Counted from the stretch's first letter, positions 46,255 to 56,634 are shown. The stretch: DNA of 64,000 bases from Burkholderiaceae bacterium (GCA_024235855.1 JACKLN010000001.1:186001-250000), one strand, 5' to 3'. Made by a program: numbers and translations. Notes: a model not told the origin generated them from the letters alone.

Positions 46255-47670
46255 ATGTCTGAAGGTCTGGCCACCGTCGCCTACATCGGCGCCATCGTCC
46301 TGTTCATCCTGAGCCTGGGTGGACTGTCCAACCCCGAGACCGCCCGCCGCGGCAACCTGTTCGGCATCGTCGGCATGACGATCGCCGTGCTGGCCACCGT
46401 GCTCGGCCCGCGCGTCACGCCCGCCGGCTATGCCTGGATCATCGGCGCGCTGCTGATCGGCGCCGTCGTCGGCCTGACGGCGGCGAAGAAGGTGCAGATG
46501 ACGCAGATGCCCGAGCTCGTGGCGCTGATGCACAGCCTGGTGGGCCTGGCGGCCTGCCTGGTGGGCTTCGCGAGCTACGTGGACACGTCCACCGTCTTCC
46601 CCACGCCGGCGGAGAAGACCATCCACGAGGTCGAGGTCTACATCGGCATCCTGATCGGCGCGGTCACGTTCTCCGGCTCCATCGTCGCCTTCGGCAAGCT
46701 CTCCGGGCGCATCGGCGGCAAGCCGCTGCTGCTGCCGGCGCGCCACTGGCTGAACCTGGTGGCGCTGCTGGTGGTGATCTGGTTCGGCCGCGTGTTCCTG
46801 CAGGCCGAAGGCCACGGCGCCGGCATGACCGCCCTGCTGGTGATGACGGTGATCGCGCTGCTGTTCGGCATCCACATGGTGATGGCCATCGGCGGCGCGG
46901 ACATGCCGGTGGTGGTGTCCATGCTCAACAGCTATTCCGGCTGGGCCGCCGCGGCCACCGGCTTCATGCTGAGCAACGACCTGCTGATCGTGGTCGGCGC
47001 ACTGGTGGGCTCGTCGGGCGCCATCCTCAGCTACATCATGTGCCGGGCGATGAACCGCAACTTCATCAGCGTCATCGCCGGCGGTTTCGGCACCGGCGGC
47101 GGCGCGCCCACGCCCGCGGCCGGCGGCGCGCAGCCGGCTGGCGAGGTGCAGCCCATCAGCGCGGTGGAGACGGCCGAACTGCTGCGCGAGTCCAAGAGCG
47201 TGGTGATCGTGCCCGGCTACGGCATGGCGGTGGCGCAGGCGCAGCACACGGTCAACGAGATCACGAAGATCCTGCGCGAGAAGGGCGTGACGGTGCGTTT
47301 CGGCATCCACCCGGTGGCCGGCCGCATGCCGGGCCACATGAACGTGCTGCTGGCCGAGGCCAAGGTGCCCTACGACATCGTGCTGGAGATGGACGAGATC
47401 AACGACGACTTCCCCGACACGGACGTCGCCATGGTCATCGGCGCCAACGACATCGTGAACCCGGCCGCGCAGGAGGACCCGGGCAGCCCCATCGCCGGCA
47501 TGCCGGTGCTGGAGGTCTGGAAGGCGCGCACCAGCATCGTGATGAAGCGCAGCATGGCCAGCGGCTATGCGGGCGTGGACAACCCGTTGTTCTACAAGGA
47601 CAACAACCGCATGCTGTTCGGCGATGCGAAGAAGATGCTGGACGAGGTACTGGTCGCACTGAGCACCTGA
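46255..47670 (+). CDS. pntB: NAD(P) transhydrogenase subunit beta
   Basis: A 471-residue subunit with about nine membrane helices (dII, residues 1-270) and the NADP(H)-binding dIII at the C-terminus (VVIVPGYGMAVAQAQH, HPVAGRMPGHMNVLLAEA, VIGANDIVNPAA). GYGMAVAQAQ and the NANDxVNP-type loop mark NADP binding. The ATG at 46255 follows AGCGAAGGG after the pntA stop. The pair supplies NADPH, fitting a cell that uses organic acids. A terminator-like hairpin follows. Confidence 0.96.
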   Translation: MSEGLATVAYIGAIVLFILSLGGLSNPETARRGNLFGIVGMTIAVLATVLGPRVTPAGYAWIIGALLIGAVVGLTAAKKVQMTQMPELVALMHSLVGLAACLVGFASYVDTSTVFPTPAEKTIHEVEVYIGILIGAVTFSGSIVAFGKLSGRIGGKPLLLPARHWLNLVALLVVIWFGRVFLQAEGHGAGMTALLVMTVIALLFGIHMVMAIGGADMPVVVSMLNSYSGWAAAATGFMLSNDLLIVVGALVGSSGAILSYIMCRAMNRNFISVIAGGFGTGGGAPTPAAGGAQPAGEVQPISAVETAELLRESKSVVIVPGYGMAVAQAQHTVNEITKILREKGVTVRFGIHPVAGRMPGHMNVLLAEAKVPYDIVLEMDEINDDFPDTDVAMVIGANDIVNPAAQEDPGSPIAGMPVLEVWKARTSIVMKRSMASGYAGVDNPLFYKDNNRMLFGDAKKMLDEVLVALST

Positions 47671-47683
47671 GCGGGTGACCTCC

Positions 47684-47704
47684 CGGGCCCCGAACGCGGG
47701 CCCG
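47684..47704 (+). terminator. pntAB terminator-like hairpin
   Basis: Seven-base arms CGGGCCC / GGGCCCG enclose the loop CGAACGC, 14 bases past the pntB stop. There is no T-run after it, so termination may need Rho. Confidence 0.45.
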
Positions 47705-47780
47705 ACCCGATATCGAATCCCCTGATGGCGCCACGTCAGCCCACCGTCAGAATTGGCGGCGAGGAGAGGACGTGCCGTCG

Positions 47781-49454
47781 ATGGACAGACCCTGGCTGCA
47801 GCAGTATCCGCCGGGCGTGCCGGCAGAGGTGGACGTGCACGCGTATGCATCGCTGCCGGCCCTGCTGGACGAGAGTTTCGCGCGCCACCCCGACCGGCCC
47901 GCCCTGCGCTTCATGGGGCACGACGTGCGCTATGCGCAGCTCGACGCCGACTCCCGCGCGCTGGCCGCGTGGCTGCAGGCGCAGGGGCTGGTGCGCGGCG
48001 ACCGCGTGGCGCTGATGATGCCCAACGTGCCGCAGTACGCGGTGGCGGTGGCCGCGGTGCTGCGTGCCGGGCTGGTGGTGGTCAACGTCAACCCGCTGTA
48101 CACGGCGCGTGAGCTCGAGCACCAGCTGAAGGATTCGGGCGCCCGCGCCATCGTGATCCTGGAGAACTTCGCGGCCACGCTGGAGCAGGTGCTGCCCCAG
48201 GTGCCCACCAAGACTGTGCTGCTGGCCAGCATGGGCGACATGCTCGGCCCGCTGAAGGGCGCCGTCGTCAACCACGTGGTGCGCCGGATCCGGCAGCTGG
48301 TGCCGGCCTTCCGCCTGCCCGAGGCGGTGCGCTGGCGCGAGGCCCTGGCCGCCGGCCGGCGCGGCGTGTTCCAGCCGCCGACGCTTGGGCCCGACGACAT
48401 CGCCGTGCTGCAGTACACCGGCGGCACCACCGGCGTGAGCAAGGGCGCGGTGCTGCTGCACCGCAACCTGTTGGCCAACATGCTGCAGTCCGAAGCGTGG
48501 AACCAGCCCGCGCTGGCGCAGCTGGCGCCGGACGAGCAGTTCGTGACCATCTGCGCGCTGCCGCTGTACCACATCTTCGCCTTCACCACCTGCCTGCTGC
48601 TGGGCATCCGGCTGGGCGGGCTGAACGTGCTGATCCCCAACCCGCGCGACCTGCCGGCCACCATCAAGGCCCTGGCGGCGCAGCGCTTCCACAGCCTGCC
48701 GGCGGTGAACACGCTGTTCCAGGCGTTGGCCCACCACCCCGACATCGCGCACGTGGACTTCGGCGCACTGAAGGTCTGCATCGGTGGCGGCATGGCGGTG
48801 CAGAGCGCCACCGCGCGCCTGTGGCTGGAGAAGACCGGCTGCCCCATCGTCGAGGGCTACGGCCTGTCGGAAACCAGCCCGTCGGCCACCTGCAACCCGG
48901 TGGACAGCACCAGCTTCACCGGCACCATCGGCCTGCCCCTGCCGGGCACCGACGTGGTGCTGCTCGACGACGACGGCCGCCCCGTGCCCCCGGGCACGCC
49001 GGGCGAGATCGCCATCCGCGGGCCGCAGGTGATGGCCGGCTACTGGCAGCGCCCCGACGAAACCGCCAAGGTGATGACGGCCGACGGCTTCTTCCGCACC
49101 GGCGACATCGGCACCCTGGACGACCGCGGCTGGCTGCGCATCGTCGACCGCAAGAAGGACATGATCCTGGTCAGCGGCTTCAACGTGTACCCCAACGAGG
49201 TCGAGGACGTGATCACGCAGATGCCCGGCGTGCTGGAATGCGCGGCGGTCGGCATGCCCGACCCCAAGGCTGGCGAGGCGGTGAAGGTGATCGTGGTCAA
49301 GCAGGATCCGGGCGTGACCGAGCACGACATCCGTGCCTTCTGCGAAGCCAACCTCACCGGCTACAAGCGGCCGAAGGTGGTGGAGTTCCGCGCCGAACTG
49401 CCGAAGACGCCGGTGGGTAAGATCCTGCGGCGCGAATTGCGCGACGCTGCCTGA
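47781..49454 (+). CDS. fadD: Long-chain fatty-acid CoA ligase
   Basis: A 557-residue adenylate-forming enzyme. Motifs: the ATP-binding loop YTGGTTGVSKGAVLLH, the adenine-binding GYGLSETSP, the hinge RTGDIG followed by VDRKKDMILVSGFNVYPNEV, and the catalytic lysine in KTPVGKILRREL. The start RPWLQQYPPGVPAEVDVHAY resembles E. coli FadD, so the ATG at 47781, ten bases after GAGGAGAGGA, is preferred to GTG 47772. It activates fatty acids for beta-oxidation or lipid recycling. It is followed after 9 bases by rsmE. Confidence 0.93.
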   Translation: MDRPWLQQYPPGVPAEVDVHAYASLPALLDESFARHPDRPALRFMGHDVRYAQLDADSRALAAWLQAQGLVRGDRVALMMPNVPQYAVAVAAVLRAGLVVVNVNPLYTARELEHQLKDSGARAIVILENFAATLEQVLPQVPTKTVLLASMGDMLGPLKGAVVNHVVRRIRQLVPAFRLPEAVRWREALAAGRRGVFQPPTLGPDDIAVLQYTGGTTGVSKGAVLLHRNLLANMLQSEAWNQPALAQLAPDEQFVTICALPLYHIFAFTTCLLLGIRLGGLNVLIPNPRDLPATIKALAAQRFHSLPAVNTLFQALAHHPDIAHVDFGALKVCIGGGMAVQSATARLWLEKTGCPIVEGYGLSETSPSATCNPVDSTSFTGTIGLPLPGTDVVLLDDDGRPVPPGTPGEIAIRGPQVMAGYWQRPDETAKVMTADGFFRTGDIGTLDDRGWLRIVDRKKDMILVSGFNVYPNEVEDVITQMPGVLECAAVGMPDPKAGEAVKVIVVKQDPGVTEHDIRAFCEANLTGYKRPKVVEFRAELPKTPVGKILRRELRDAA

Positions 49455-49463
49455 CTTCACCGA

Positions 49464-50192
49464 GTGACCCTGCGCCTGTTCGTCGATGCGCCGGCACCGC
49501 TGGCCACCGGCCAGGTGCTGGACCTGCCGCCCGGCCCGGCGCGCCACGTGCAGGTGCGACGCCTGCAGCCGGGCGACGCGCTCACGCTGTTCGACGGCCG
49601 TGGCGGCGAGTGGGACGCCACTGTGCAGCAGATGGGGCGCACCCAGGTCACGGTGCTGGTGGGCGCGCACGACCCGGTGGAACGCGAGGCGCCCTGCGCG
49701 GTGACACTGGCCGTGGGCATGCCGGCCAACGACCGCATGGACTGGCTGGTGGAGAAGGCCACCGAACTCGGGGTGGCCGAGATCCGGCCGCTGGTCACCG
49801 AGCGTTCGGTGCTGCGCCTGGACGGTGAACGTGCCGAGCGCAAGCGTGCGCACTGGCAGGCCGTGGCCGTGGCGGCGGCCGAGCAGTGCGGCCGCACCCG
49901 AGTGCCGGTGGTGCACCCCGTGCGCGCGCTGGCGGGGGCTGACGCCTTGCCGTCTGTCGGAGCCGGTGGCCAGGGTTGGGTGCTCAGCGTGGCGCCCGGT
50001 GCGATGCCGGCGGCGGTGCTGCGCGGCGTGACGGGGTCGCACTGGCTGCTCAGCGGGCCCGAAGGTGGCCTCACCGACGCCGAACTGGCGCGGGCGCAGG
50101 CCGCAGGCGCGCAGGCGCTGTCGCTGGGCCCGCGCGTGCTGCGCGCGGAGACCGCGCCGCTGGCAGCCCTGGCGCTGCTGACGGCGGGCTGA
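49464..50192 (+). CDS. rsmE: 16S rRNA (uracil1498-N3)-methyltransferase
   Basis: RsmE, 242 residues, of the SPOUT (knotted) methyltransferase class. A PUA-like N-terminal domain (RLFVDAPAPL, HVQVRRLQPGDALTLFDG) leads to the knot with ANDRMDWLVEKATELGVAEI, LLSGPEGGLTDAEL and SLGPRVLRAETA, the last two binding SAM. The start is GTG at 49464, 9 bases after fadD, probably in the same transcript. Confidence 0.95.
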   Translation: MTLRLFVDAPAPLATGQVLDLPPGPARHVQVRRLQPGDALTLFDGRGGEWDATVQQMGRTQVTVLVGAHDPVEREAPCAVTLAVGMPANDRMDWLVEKATELGVAEIRPLVTERSVLRLDGERAERKRAHWQAVAVAAAEQCGRTRVPVVHPVRALAGADALPSVGAGGQGWVLSVAPGAMPAAVLRGVTGSHWLLSGPEGGLTDAELARAQAAGAQALSLGPRVLRAETAPLAALALLTAG

Positions 50193-50266
50193 TACCGGCA
50201 CCTGCCCGCCAGCACCTGTCATGGCGCTTAGGATCGACGCTTCTTTCACGACGCCAGGAGATGGAC

Positions 50267-50659
50267 ATGGGACTGCTCGATGCCGTGGTGGGTGCGATGG
50301 GTGGCGGCGGTGACGGCCAGCCGGATCTGATGCGCCTGGTGATGGCACTGGTGCAGCAGGCCGGCGGCCTGGAAGGGCTGATGGCCAAGCTGCAGCAGGG
50401 CGGGCTGGCCGATGCCGCGGCCTCATGGGTCTCCACCGGGCCCAACCAGGCCGTGTCGCCGGCTCAGCTGGAAGGTGCCTTGGGTGGCGACCTGCTCGGC
50501 AACCTCGCCAGGCAGTTCGGCATGGGCCAGGGCGACCTGGCCGGCCAGCTGTCGCAGATGCTGCCGCAGGCAGTGGACAAGCTCTCGCCTGGCGGCCAGT
50601 TGCCGTCGATGGGCGGCGGGCAGGACCTGGGCGCGCTGCTCGGTTCGCTGTTGCGCTGA
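50267..50659 (+). CDS. YidB-like (DUF937) protein
   Basis: A 130-residue glycine-, leucine- and glutamine-rich protein. It starts GLLDAVVGAMGGGG and has repeated helices with QQAGGLEGLMAKLQQGGLAD and LLGNLARQFGMGQGDLAGQL, matching the DUF937/YidB family as I remember it. Function is not established. ATG 50267 is chosen over 50261 because AGGAG (50256-50260) then sits at normal distance. It lies 74 bases after rsmE with its own probable promoter region. Confidence 0.85.
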   Translation: MGLLDAVVGAMGGGGDGQPDLMRLVMALVQQAGGLEGLMAKLQQGGLADAAASWVSTGPNQAVSPAQLEGALGGDLLGNLARQFGMGQGDLAGQLSQMLPQAVDKLSPGGQLPSMGGGQDLGALLGSLLR

Positions 50660-50684
50660 GCCTCCGCCGGACGGCCGACGGCGC

Positions 50685-51344
50685 TCAGGTGGCGGGGTCG
50701 GCGACGGCCTGCCGCCGCACGCGCCGGGCCTTCCACATGGCGTGAACCAGGGGCAGCAGCGACAGGGCCACGATGGCCAGTGTGACCTGGCTCAGGTGCG
50801 TGCGCACCCATGGCCGGTCGCCCAGCAGACGTCCGGCCAGCACCAGCGTGCCAACCCACAGGCCGCCGCCAGCCACGTTGAAGGCCGCGAAGGCCCGGTA
50901 GCGCATGTGCGCGGCGCCGGCAAGAAACGGCGCCAGCGTGCGCACCACCGGCACGAAGCGCGCGATCACGATGGTCGCGCGGCCGTAGCGGGCAAAGTAG
51001 CCCTCGGTGGCCTGCAGATGCTGAGGCCGCAACCAGCGCCCCTGCAGCCACGACAGCACCTTCGGTGCCGCGTGGCGCCCGACCTCGAAGTTCACGGCAT
51101 CGCCTGCCACCGCGGCAGCCCAGAGCACGACGACGGTGAGCACCGGGTCGATGCCGGCCGTGGCGCCGACCATGCCGGTCACGAACAGCAGCGAGTCCCC
51201 GGGCAGGAATGGCGTCACGACCAGGCCGGTCTCGGCGAAGACGATCAGCGCCACGGCGGCGAGCGCCCAGGCGCCGTAGACGCCCACCCACTGGGCCAGG
51301 GTCTGGTCGAGCGCGGTCAGCAGTTGAACGAGGTTGGTCAGCAT
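50685..51344 (-). CDS. DedA-family membrane protein
   Basis: A 219-residue inner-membrane protein with four to five helices. The family marks are ALIVFAETGLVVTPFLPGDS near residue 35, GDAVNFEVGRHAAP, and the basic-proline stretch VIARFVPVVRTLAPFLAGAA. DedA proteins are half-size LeuT-like carriers needed for proton-motive-force and envelope homeostasis, and several recycle undecaprenyl phosphate or lipids. The gene is convergent with the YidB-like gene (25 bases between stops) and lies 86 bases downstream of the RNA methyltransferase gene. Confidence 0.93.
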   Translation of the reverse strand: MLTNLVQLLTALDQTLAQWVGVYGAWALAAVALIVFAETGLVVTPFLPGDSLLFVTGMVGATAGIDPVLTVVVLWAAAVAGDAVNFEVGRHAAPKVLSWLQGRWLRPQHLQATEGYFARYGRATIVIARFVPVVRTLAPFLAGAAHMRYRAFAAFNVAGGGLWVGTLVLAGRLLGDRPWVRTHLSQVTLAIVALSLLPLVHAMWKARRVRRQAVADPAT

Positions 51345-51430
51345 GTCACGGGCTTCCAGCGGCTTCGTCGCACGAGGTCGACTCGAGGCCAGTCATCCTG
51401 CCCGAGACACCTGAAGCGGCGGTGAACGGC

Positions 51431-52636
51431 TCAGCGGGCGTGCGCCCCGGCCACCAGGTCGAATCGGAACAGCCGGCATTCGATGGGCCCGTTCCACATC
51501 GGCACGCGGCGGGCTTCCTTCAGCCGCATCAGGCCCGGCAGCTTCATCTCCGGGCTCAGCAGCCAGGCGGTCCAGCCCGGGTAGTGGTGCTTCCAGTGCG
51601 ACGCCAGCGCGGCGAAGAACTCGCCGGCGCTGCCGCCGCCATCGAAGCCCTCGCGCGCGGCACGGTCACCGCCCTGGCCCTGGCCCTTCGGCGCGATGCG
51701 CTCGCCATACGGCGGGTTCATCAGGATCGTGCCGGCAGCCACCGGCGGCGGGCGCTGCAGCGCGTCCATGGTCTTGAATTCGATGGACCCCTTGACGCCG
51801 GCCCGTTCGGCATTGCGGGTGGCGAAGTCGGTCATGCGGAAGCTCACGTCGCCAGCGAAGATCGGCACCGGGCTGGGGCGTACCCGCGCCTGCGCCGCGC
51901 GTTTCAGGTCGCGCCAGGCCGCCTGTTCGCTGCGGAACGGCATCTGGCCCTCGAAGGCAAAGCGCCGCTGCACGCCGGGTGCGATGCCGCAGGCGATCTG
52001 CGCCGCCTCGATGGCGATGGTGCCGGCACCGCAGCAGGGGTCCAGCAGCGGTCCGTCCTCGGGCCGACCCTGCCAGCCGATGGCCGCCAGCATCGCCGCA
52101 GCCAGCGTCTCCTTCAGCGGCGCCTCGCCCTTGGCCTCCCGCCAGCCGCGCTTGAACAGCGCCTCGCCCGAGGTGTCGACGTAGAGCGTGAAGTGCTCGG
52201 GGCCGACGAACAGCGCCAGCGGCAGGTCGGGCCGGCGGGTGTCGACGCTGGGGCGCGCGCCGGTGGCGTCACGCAGCGTGTCGCACACCGCGTCCTTGAT
52301 CCGCAGGGCGGCGAAGTTCAGGCTGGTCAGCGGGCTGCGTTGTGCCGACACGTCCACGCGCAGGGTCTGTGCCGGGGTGATCCAGGCCGTCCAGTCCACC
52401 TCGCGGGCGGCACGGTAGAGGTCGTGTTCATCCCGGTAGCGGCCTTCGGCCACCGGCCACAGCACCCGCTGCGCGAGACGAGACTCCAGGTTCAGCAGCA
52501 TGGCCGTGCGCGCGTCGCCGCGCACCCAGACGCCGCCGCGGGCCGTTTCGGCGCGGGCCCCGGTCAAGCGCTGTACTTCGTCGGCCAGCAGCGGCTCGAC
52601 GCCGCCGGCGCAGGGCAGGAACAGCGCGGATTTCAC
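51431..52636 (-). CDS. THUMP-domain class I RNA methyltransferase, RlmL-like
   Basis: A 401-residue SAM-dependent RNA methyltransferase. The N-terminal ferredoxin-like and THUMP part covers residues ~1-160. The Rossmann methyltransferase follows with LLDPCCGAGTIAIEAA (SAM loop) and the catalytic ILMNPPYGERI, the NPPY motif of base N-methylation. In E. coli the matching half of RlmKL makes m2G2445 in 23S rRNA; the RlmK half is missing here, which is usual in betaproteobacteria. The start is GTG at 52636 (VKSALFLPCAGG), preceded by a G-rich site. Confidence 0.9.
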   Translation of the reverse strand: MKSALFLPCAGGVEPLLADEVQRLTGARAETARGGVWVRGDARTAMLLNLESRLAQRVLWPVAEGRYRDEHDLYRAAREVDWTAWITPAQTLRVDVSAQRSPLTSLNFAALRIKDAVCDTLRDATGARPSVDTRRPDLPLALFVGPEHFTLYVDTSGEALFKRGWREAKGEAPLKETLAAAMLAAIGWQGRPEDGPLLDPCCGAGTIAIEAAQIACGIAPGVQRRFAFEGQMPFRSEQAAWRDLKRAAQARVRPSPVPIFAGDVSFRMTDFATRNAERAGVKGSIEFKTMDALQRPPPVAAGTILMNPPYGERIAPKGQGQGGDRAAREGFDGGGSAGEFFAALASHWKHHYPGWTAWLLSPEMKLPGLMRLKEARRVPMWNGPIECRLFRFDLVAGAHAR

Positions 52637-52716
52637 GCGCAGCCCCCCTTGGCTCCGGGATGGGCAGGCGGGCACACCGGCGCTGGAATCGGGCAGTTCA
52701 CGTCTGGAGGTTGGCC

Positions 52717-53715
52717 ATGTTTCGCACCCCGCATGTTCTCACGCTGGCCGCCGCCCTCCTGGGCACCGCCGCGCTGGCACCGGCGGCCGCCCAGACCCTG
52801 GGGACCGGCTTCACCGACGACTACAGCGTCACCAACCTCGGCTCGGTGGCCGGCCTGCCGAACAACTACGGCGGCCTGACCTTCCTGGACACCGACACGA
52901 TCCTGATCGGCGGCGCCGCCAACAACGCCAGCGGCAGCCTCTACACCATCGACGTGGTGCGCGACACCGAAGGCGCCATCACCGGCTTCAGCGGCACCGC
53001 CCAGCGTTACGGCGGGCCCGGCGGCACGGTGGGCGAGTACAACGACGGCGGCGTGACCTTCGGGCCCGGCGGCGTGCTGTTCACCGCCCGCTGGCCCATC
53101 AATGGTCTCGGCCAGACGCTGCCTGGCAGCATCGACGAGGACAAGATCATCGACCTGGCGCCGCTGGGCGTGGTCAGTTCGCTGGCGGCGATCAACTTCG
53201 TGCCGGCCGGCTTCGGCGGCGCGGGCCAGATCAAGCTGGTGTCCTGGAGCGGCGGCCAGTGGTACAGCGCCGGCCTGAGCCCGGACGGCAACGGCACCTA
53301 CGACCTCGTCGGCCTCGCGGCCGTGGACCTGGACTTGCTGGCCGGCGGCGTGCAGAACGTGCCCGGCGGGCCGGAAGGCTTCGTCTACATCGCGGCCGGC
53401 AACGCCGGTTTCGCGGCCAACAGCATGCTGATCTCGGAGTATTCCGCCGGCATGGTCGGGGCCTACGAGGTCGACGCGCAGGGCAATCCGCTGGTGGCCA
53501 CGCGGCGCACCTTCATCAGCGGCCTCACGGGCGCCGAAGGTGCGGCCATCGACCCGGTGACCGGCGACTTCCTGTTCTCCACCTTCGGTGGCGGCAGCCG
53601 CATCGTGCGCGTGTCGGGCTTCATCGCCCCGCCGCCGATCCCGGAGCCGGGCACCTGGGCGCTGATGGTGGCCGGCCTGGCGGCCGTGGGTTGGCGGGCG
53701 CGCCGCCGAGGCTGA
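52717..53715 (+). CDS. PEP-CTERM sorting-domain protein
   Basis: A 332-residue exported protein: a signal peptide (LTLAAALLGTAALAPAAA), a long beta-rich region with repeated Gly-Gly-Leu or Gly-Gly-Val patterns suggestive of a propeller-like fold, and a perfect C-terminal tag IPEPGTWALMVAGLAAVGW followed by RARRRG. The tag directs exosortase-dependent export in exopolysaccharide-forming bacteria. GGAGG (52704-52708) precedes the ATG at 52717. It is divergent from the methyltransferase and convergent with rpoN. Confidence 0.9.
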   Translation: MFRTPHVLTLAAALLGTAALAPAAAQTLGTGFTDDYSVTNLGSVAGLPNNYGGLTFLDTDTILIGGAANNASGSLYTIDVVRDTEGAITGFSGTAQRYGGPGGTVGEYNDGGVTFGPGGVLFTARWPINGLGQTLPGSIDEDKIIDLAPLGVVSSLAAINFVPAGFGGAGQIKLVSWSGGQWYSAGLSPDGNGTYDLVGLAAVDLDLLAGGVQNVPGGPEGFVYIAAGNAGFAANSMLISEYSAGMVGAYEVDAQGNPLVATRRTFISGLTGAEGAAIDPVTGDFLFSTFGGGSRIVRVSGFIAPPPIPEPGTWALMVAGLAAVGWRARRRG

Positions 53716-53729
53716 CGGCCGGCCGAGCG

Positions 53730-53745
53730 CGGCGCCAGCGCGCCG
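53730..53745. terminator. Shared hairpin between PEP-CTERM gene and rpoN
   Basis: Six-base arms CGGCGC / GCGCCG around CAGC fill the 36 bases between the two convergent stops. It would serve both directions but lacks T-runs. Confidence 0.4.
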
Positions 53746-53751
53746 CCCTGT

Positions 53752-55266
53752 TCAGAGGGCCTTGCGCAGCGACGCCGGTGCGATCTTCAGCGCCTCGCGG
53801 TACTTGGCCACGGTGCGCCGCGCGACCTGGATGCCCTGCTCCTCGAGCATGGTGCTGAGCTGGCTGTCCGACAGCGGCTTGGCCGGGTCCTCGGCGTCCA
53901 CCAGCTGCTGGATCAGCGCCCGCACCGCGGTGCTGCTGGCGTTGCCGCCGGCCTCGGTGTTGAGGCTGCTGCCAAAGAAGTACTTCAGCTCGAAGGTGCC
54001 GTGCGGCGTGGCCATGTACTTGGCGGTGGTCACGCGCGAGATCGTGCTCTCGTGCAGGCCCAGCTCGTCGGCGATCTCGCGCAGCACCAGCGGCTTCATC
54101 GCGATGGCGCCGTGGGTGAAGAAGTTGCGCTGGCGGTCGACGATGGCCTTGCTCACGCGCAGGATGGTGTCGAAGCGCTGCTGGATGTTCTTCATGAACC
54201 AGCGCGCCTCCTGCAGCCGCCCGCTCATGCCGCCGCCGCCGCCACGCTGGCCGCGCATGGCCTGGGCGTAGAGGTCGTTGATGCGCAGCTTGGGCATCAC
54301 GTCCGGGTTCAGCGCCACCTTCAGGCCGCGGCCGCTGCGGCTGACGATGACGTCGGGCACGATGACGTTGGATTCGGCCTCGGAGAACGGCCGCCCCGGC
54401 TTGGGCTCGCAGCCGCGGATCAGCGCCTGGGCGTCGCGGATCAGGTCCTCGTCGGCGCCGGTGGCGGCCACCAGGCGCTTGATGTCCTTGCGCGCCAGCA
54501 GTTCCAGATGGTCGCGGGCGATGGCCATGGCCACCTCGCGCGCCGGCCCGGGCTCGCGCGTGCGCAACTGCAGCAGCACGCACTCGGACAGCGACCGCGC
54601 GCCCACCCCGGTGGGCTCCAGGCTCTGCAGCCAGCGCAGCGCGCAGCGCAGGCGGTCCTGCAGGTCCTCGCGCGCCTCTTCGCCGTCGAGATCCAGCATC
54701 TCGGCCAGGCGTTCGGCGATCTCGTCCAGCGGGTCGGCCAGGTAGCCGTCACCGTCCAGCGAATCGATCAGCACCTCCAGCGCGGCCGCGTCCTCGGGCG
54801 ACAGGCGCAGGCCCAGGGCCTGGCGACGCAGGTGGTCGGCCAGGCTGCCGGCGCCGGCGCCGCGCTCGCGGCCCTCCATCTCGTCGTCTTCGCCCTGGCC
54901 ACCGCCGGCCGAGGGCACTTCGGAGATGCCGTCGAAGTCGTCGCGCTCGGTGCCGTTCTCCCAGTCCTCGCGCTCGGTGGTGCCGAACTCGCCGGCGCCG
55001 ATCTCGGCCACGGGCGCGTCGGCGTCGCCACCGCCCGAGAGCTCCGCGCTGTCCTCGCGCTCGGTCTGCTGCGATCGCTCGACCGGCGGCCCGTCGAAGG
55101 CCGTGCCACCCTCGTCCTCGGTGTCGAGGAAGGGGTTCTGCTCCAGCATCTGCTCGACTTCCTGGTGCAGCTCCAGCGTCGAGAGCTGCAGCAGGCGGAT
55201 CGACTGCTGCAACTGGGGCGTGAGCGCCAGATGCTGGCTGAGGCGGACCTGCAAGGAGGGCTTCAC
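53752..55266 (-). CDS. rpoN: RNA polymerase sigma-54 factor
   Basis: RpoN, 504 residues. Region I at the N-terminus is glutamine- and leucine-rich (LSQHLALTPQLQQSIRLLQL), region II is acidic (~50-130), and the core-binding part follows. The DNA-binding HTH includes ESTISRVTTAKYMATPHG, and the RpoN box is ARRTVAKYREAL near residue 485. It follows lptB after 7 bases, the standard lptA-lptB-rpoN order. The hpf and ptsN genes that usually come next are absent; a convergent PEP-CTERM gene takes their place. A matching sigma-54 promoter is seen before aapJ. Confidence 0.96.
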   Translation of the reverse strand: MKPSLQVRLSQHLALTPQLQQSIRLLQLSTLELHQEVEQMLEQNPFLDTEDEGGTAFDGPPVERSQQTEREDSAELSGGGDADAPVAEIGAGEFGTTEREDWENGTERDDFDGISEVPSAGGGQGEDDEMEGRERGAGAGSLADHLRRQALGLRLSPEDAAALEVLIDSLDGDGYLADPLDEIAERLAEMLDLDGEEAREDLQDRLRCALRWLQSLEPTGVGARSLSECVLLQLRTREPGPAREVAMAIARDHLELLARKDIKRLVAATGADEDLIRDAQALIRGCEPKPGRPFSEAESNVIVPDVIVSRSGRGLKVALNPDVMPKLRINDLYAQAMRGQRGGGGGMSGRLQEARWFMKNIQQRFDTILRVSKAIVDRQRNFFTHGAIAMKPLVLREIADELGLHESTISRVTTAKYMATPHGTFELKYFFGSSLNTEAGGNASSTAVRALIQQLVDAEDPAKPLSDSQLSTMLEEQGIQVARRTVAKYREALKIAPASLRKAL

Positions 55267-55273
55267 ATGACCC

Positions 55274-56040
<767 letters not shown>

Positions 56041-56044
<4 letters not shown>

Positions 56045-56634
56045 CGGCCGCCAGGCGCCGACGCTGCGGCAGGCGCGGAGGCGGCCGCCTCGGGCAGCGG
56101 CGTGAGCACCGCGCGCACGCGCCCACCACTGGCCGCATCGCCACCGATCACGCTGAACTGCTGCGCAGCGTCGTCCCAGCGGATCTCGGCGCCGGTGATC
56201 TCGTCGGCCACCACGCCCGCCCGCAGACGGCGCACGGCGCCGTTGCCGACGAAGCGCAGGGTGCCGGCGGCCGCGTCGTACTCGATGCGGTCGGCCGAGC
56301 CTTCCACCACCTCGTCGACCCCGTCACGCTTCTGGCGGTAGGTGGCCGGCTGGCCGGGCGTGCCGGTGGCCACGGCGTTGCGCGTGCCGCCGGCCTGCTC
56401 GCGCACCTCGATGCGCTCGGCACGGATGATCATCGTGCCCTGCACGATCTGCACGTTGCCGTTGAAGACGATGACCTGGCGCTGCAGGTCCAGCACACCC
56501 GGCTTGTCGGCCTCGACGACGATGGGCTGGCGCCGGTCGGCCTTCTCGGCCTGAGCCACGGTGATGCCGGCCAGCAACAGGGCCGTCAGCAGCGCATGGG
56601 GCAGCAGGGGGCGGCGGGAGGGCAGACGGGGCAT
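56041..56634 (-). CDS. lptA: Periplasmic LPS transport protein LptA
   Basis: LptA (197 residues) forms the periplasmic bridge that carries LPS to LptD. After a signal peptide (LLPHALLTALLLAGITVAQA) comes the OstA-like jellyroll: QPIVVEADKPGVLDLQRQ, VIVFNGNVQIVQGTMIIRAE and RVEVREQAGG-like RIEVREQAGGT. The C-terminal tail is alanine-rich. In most proteobacteria lptC lies just before lptA; here no lptC is present, and dsbA ends 133 bases upstream instead. Confidence 0.9.
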
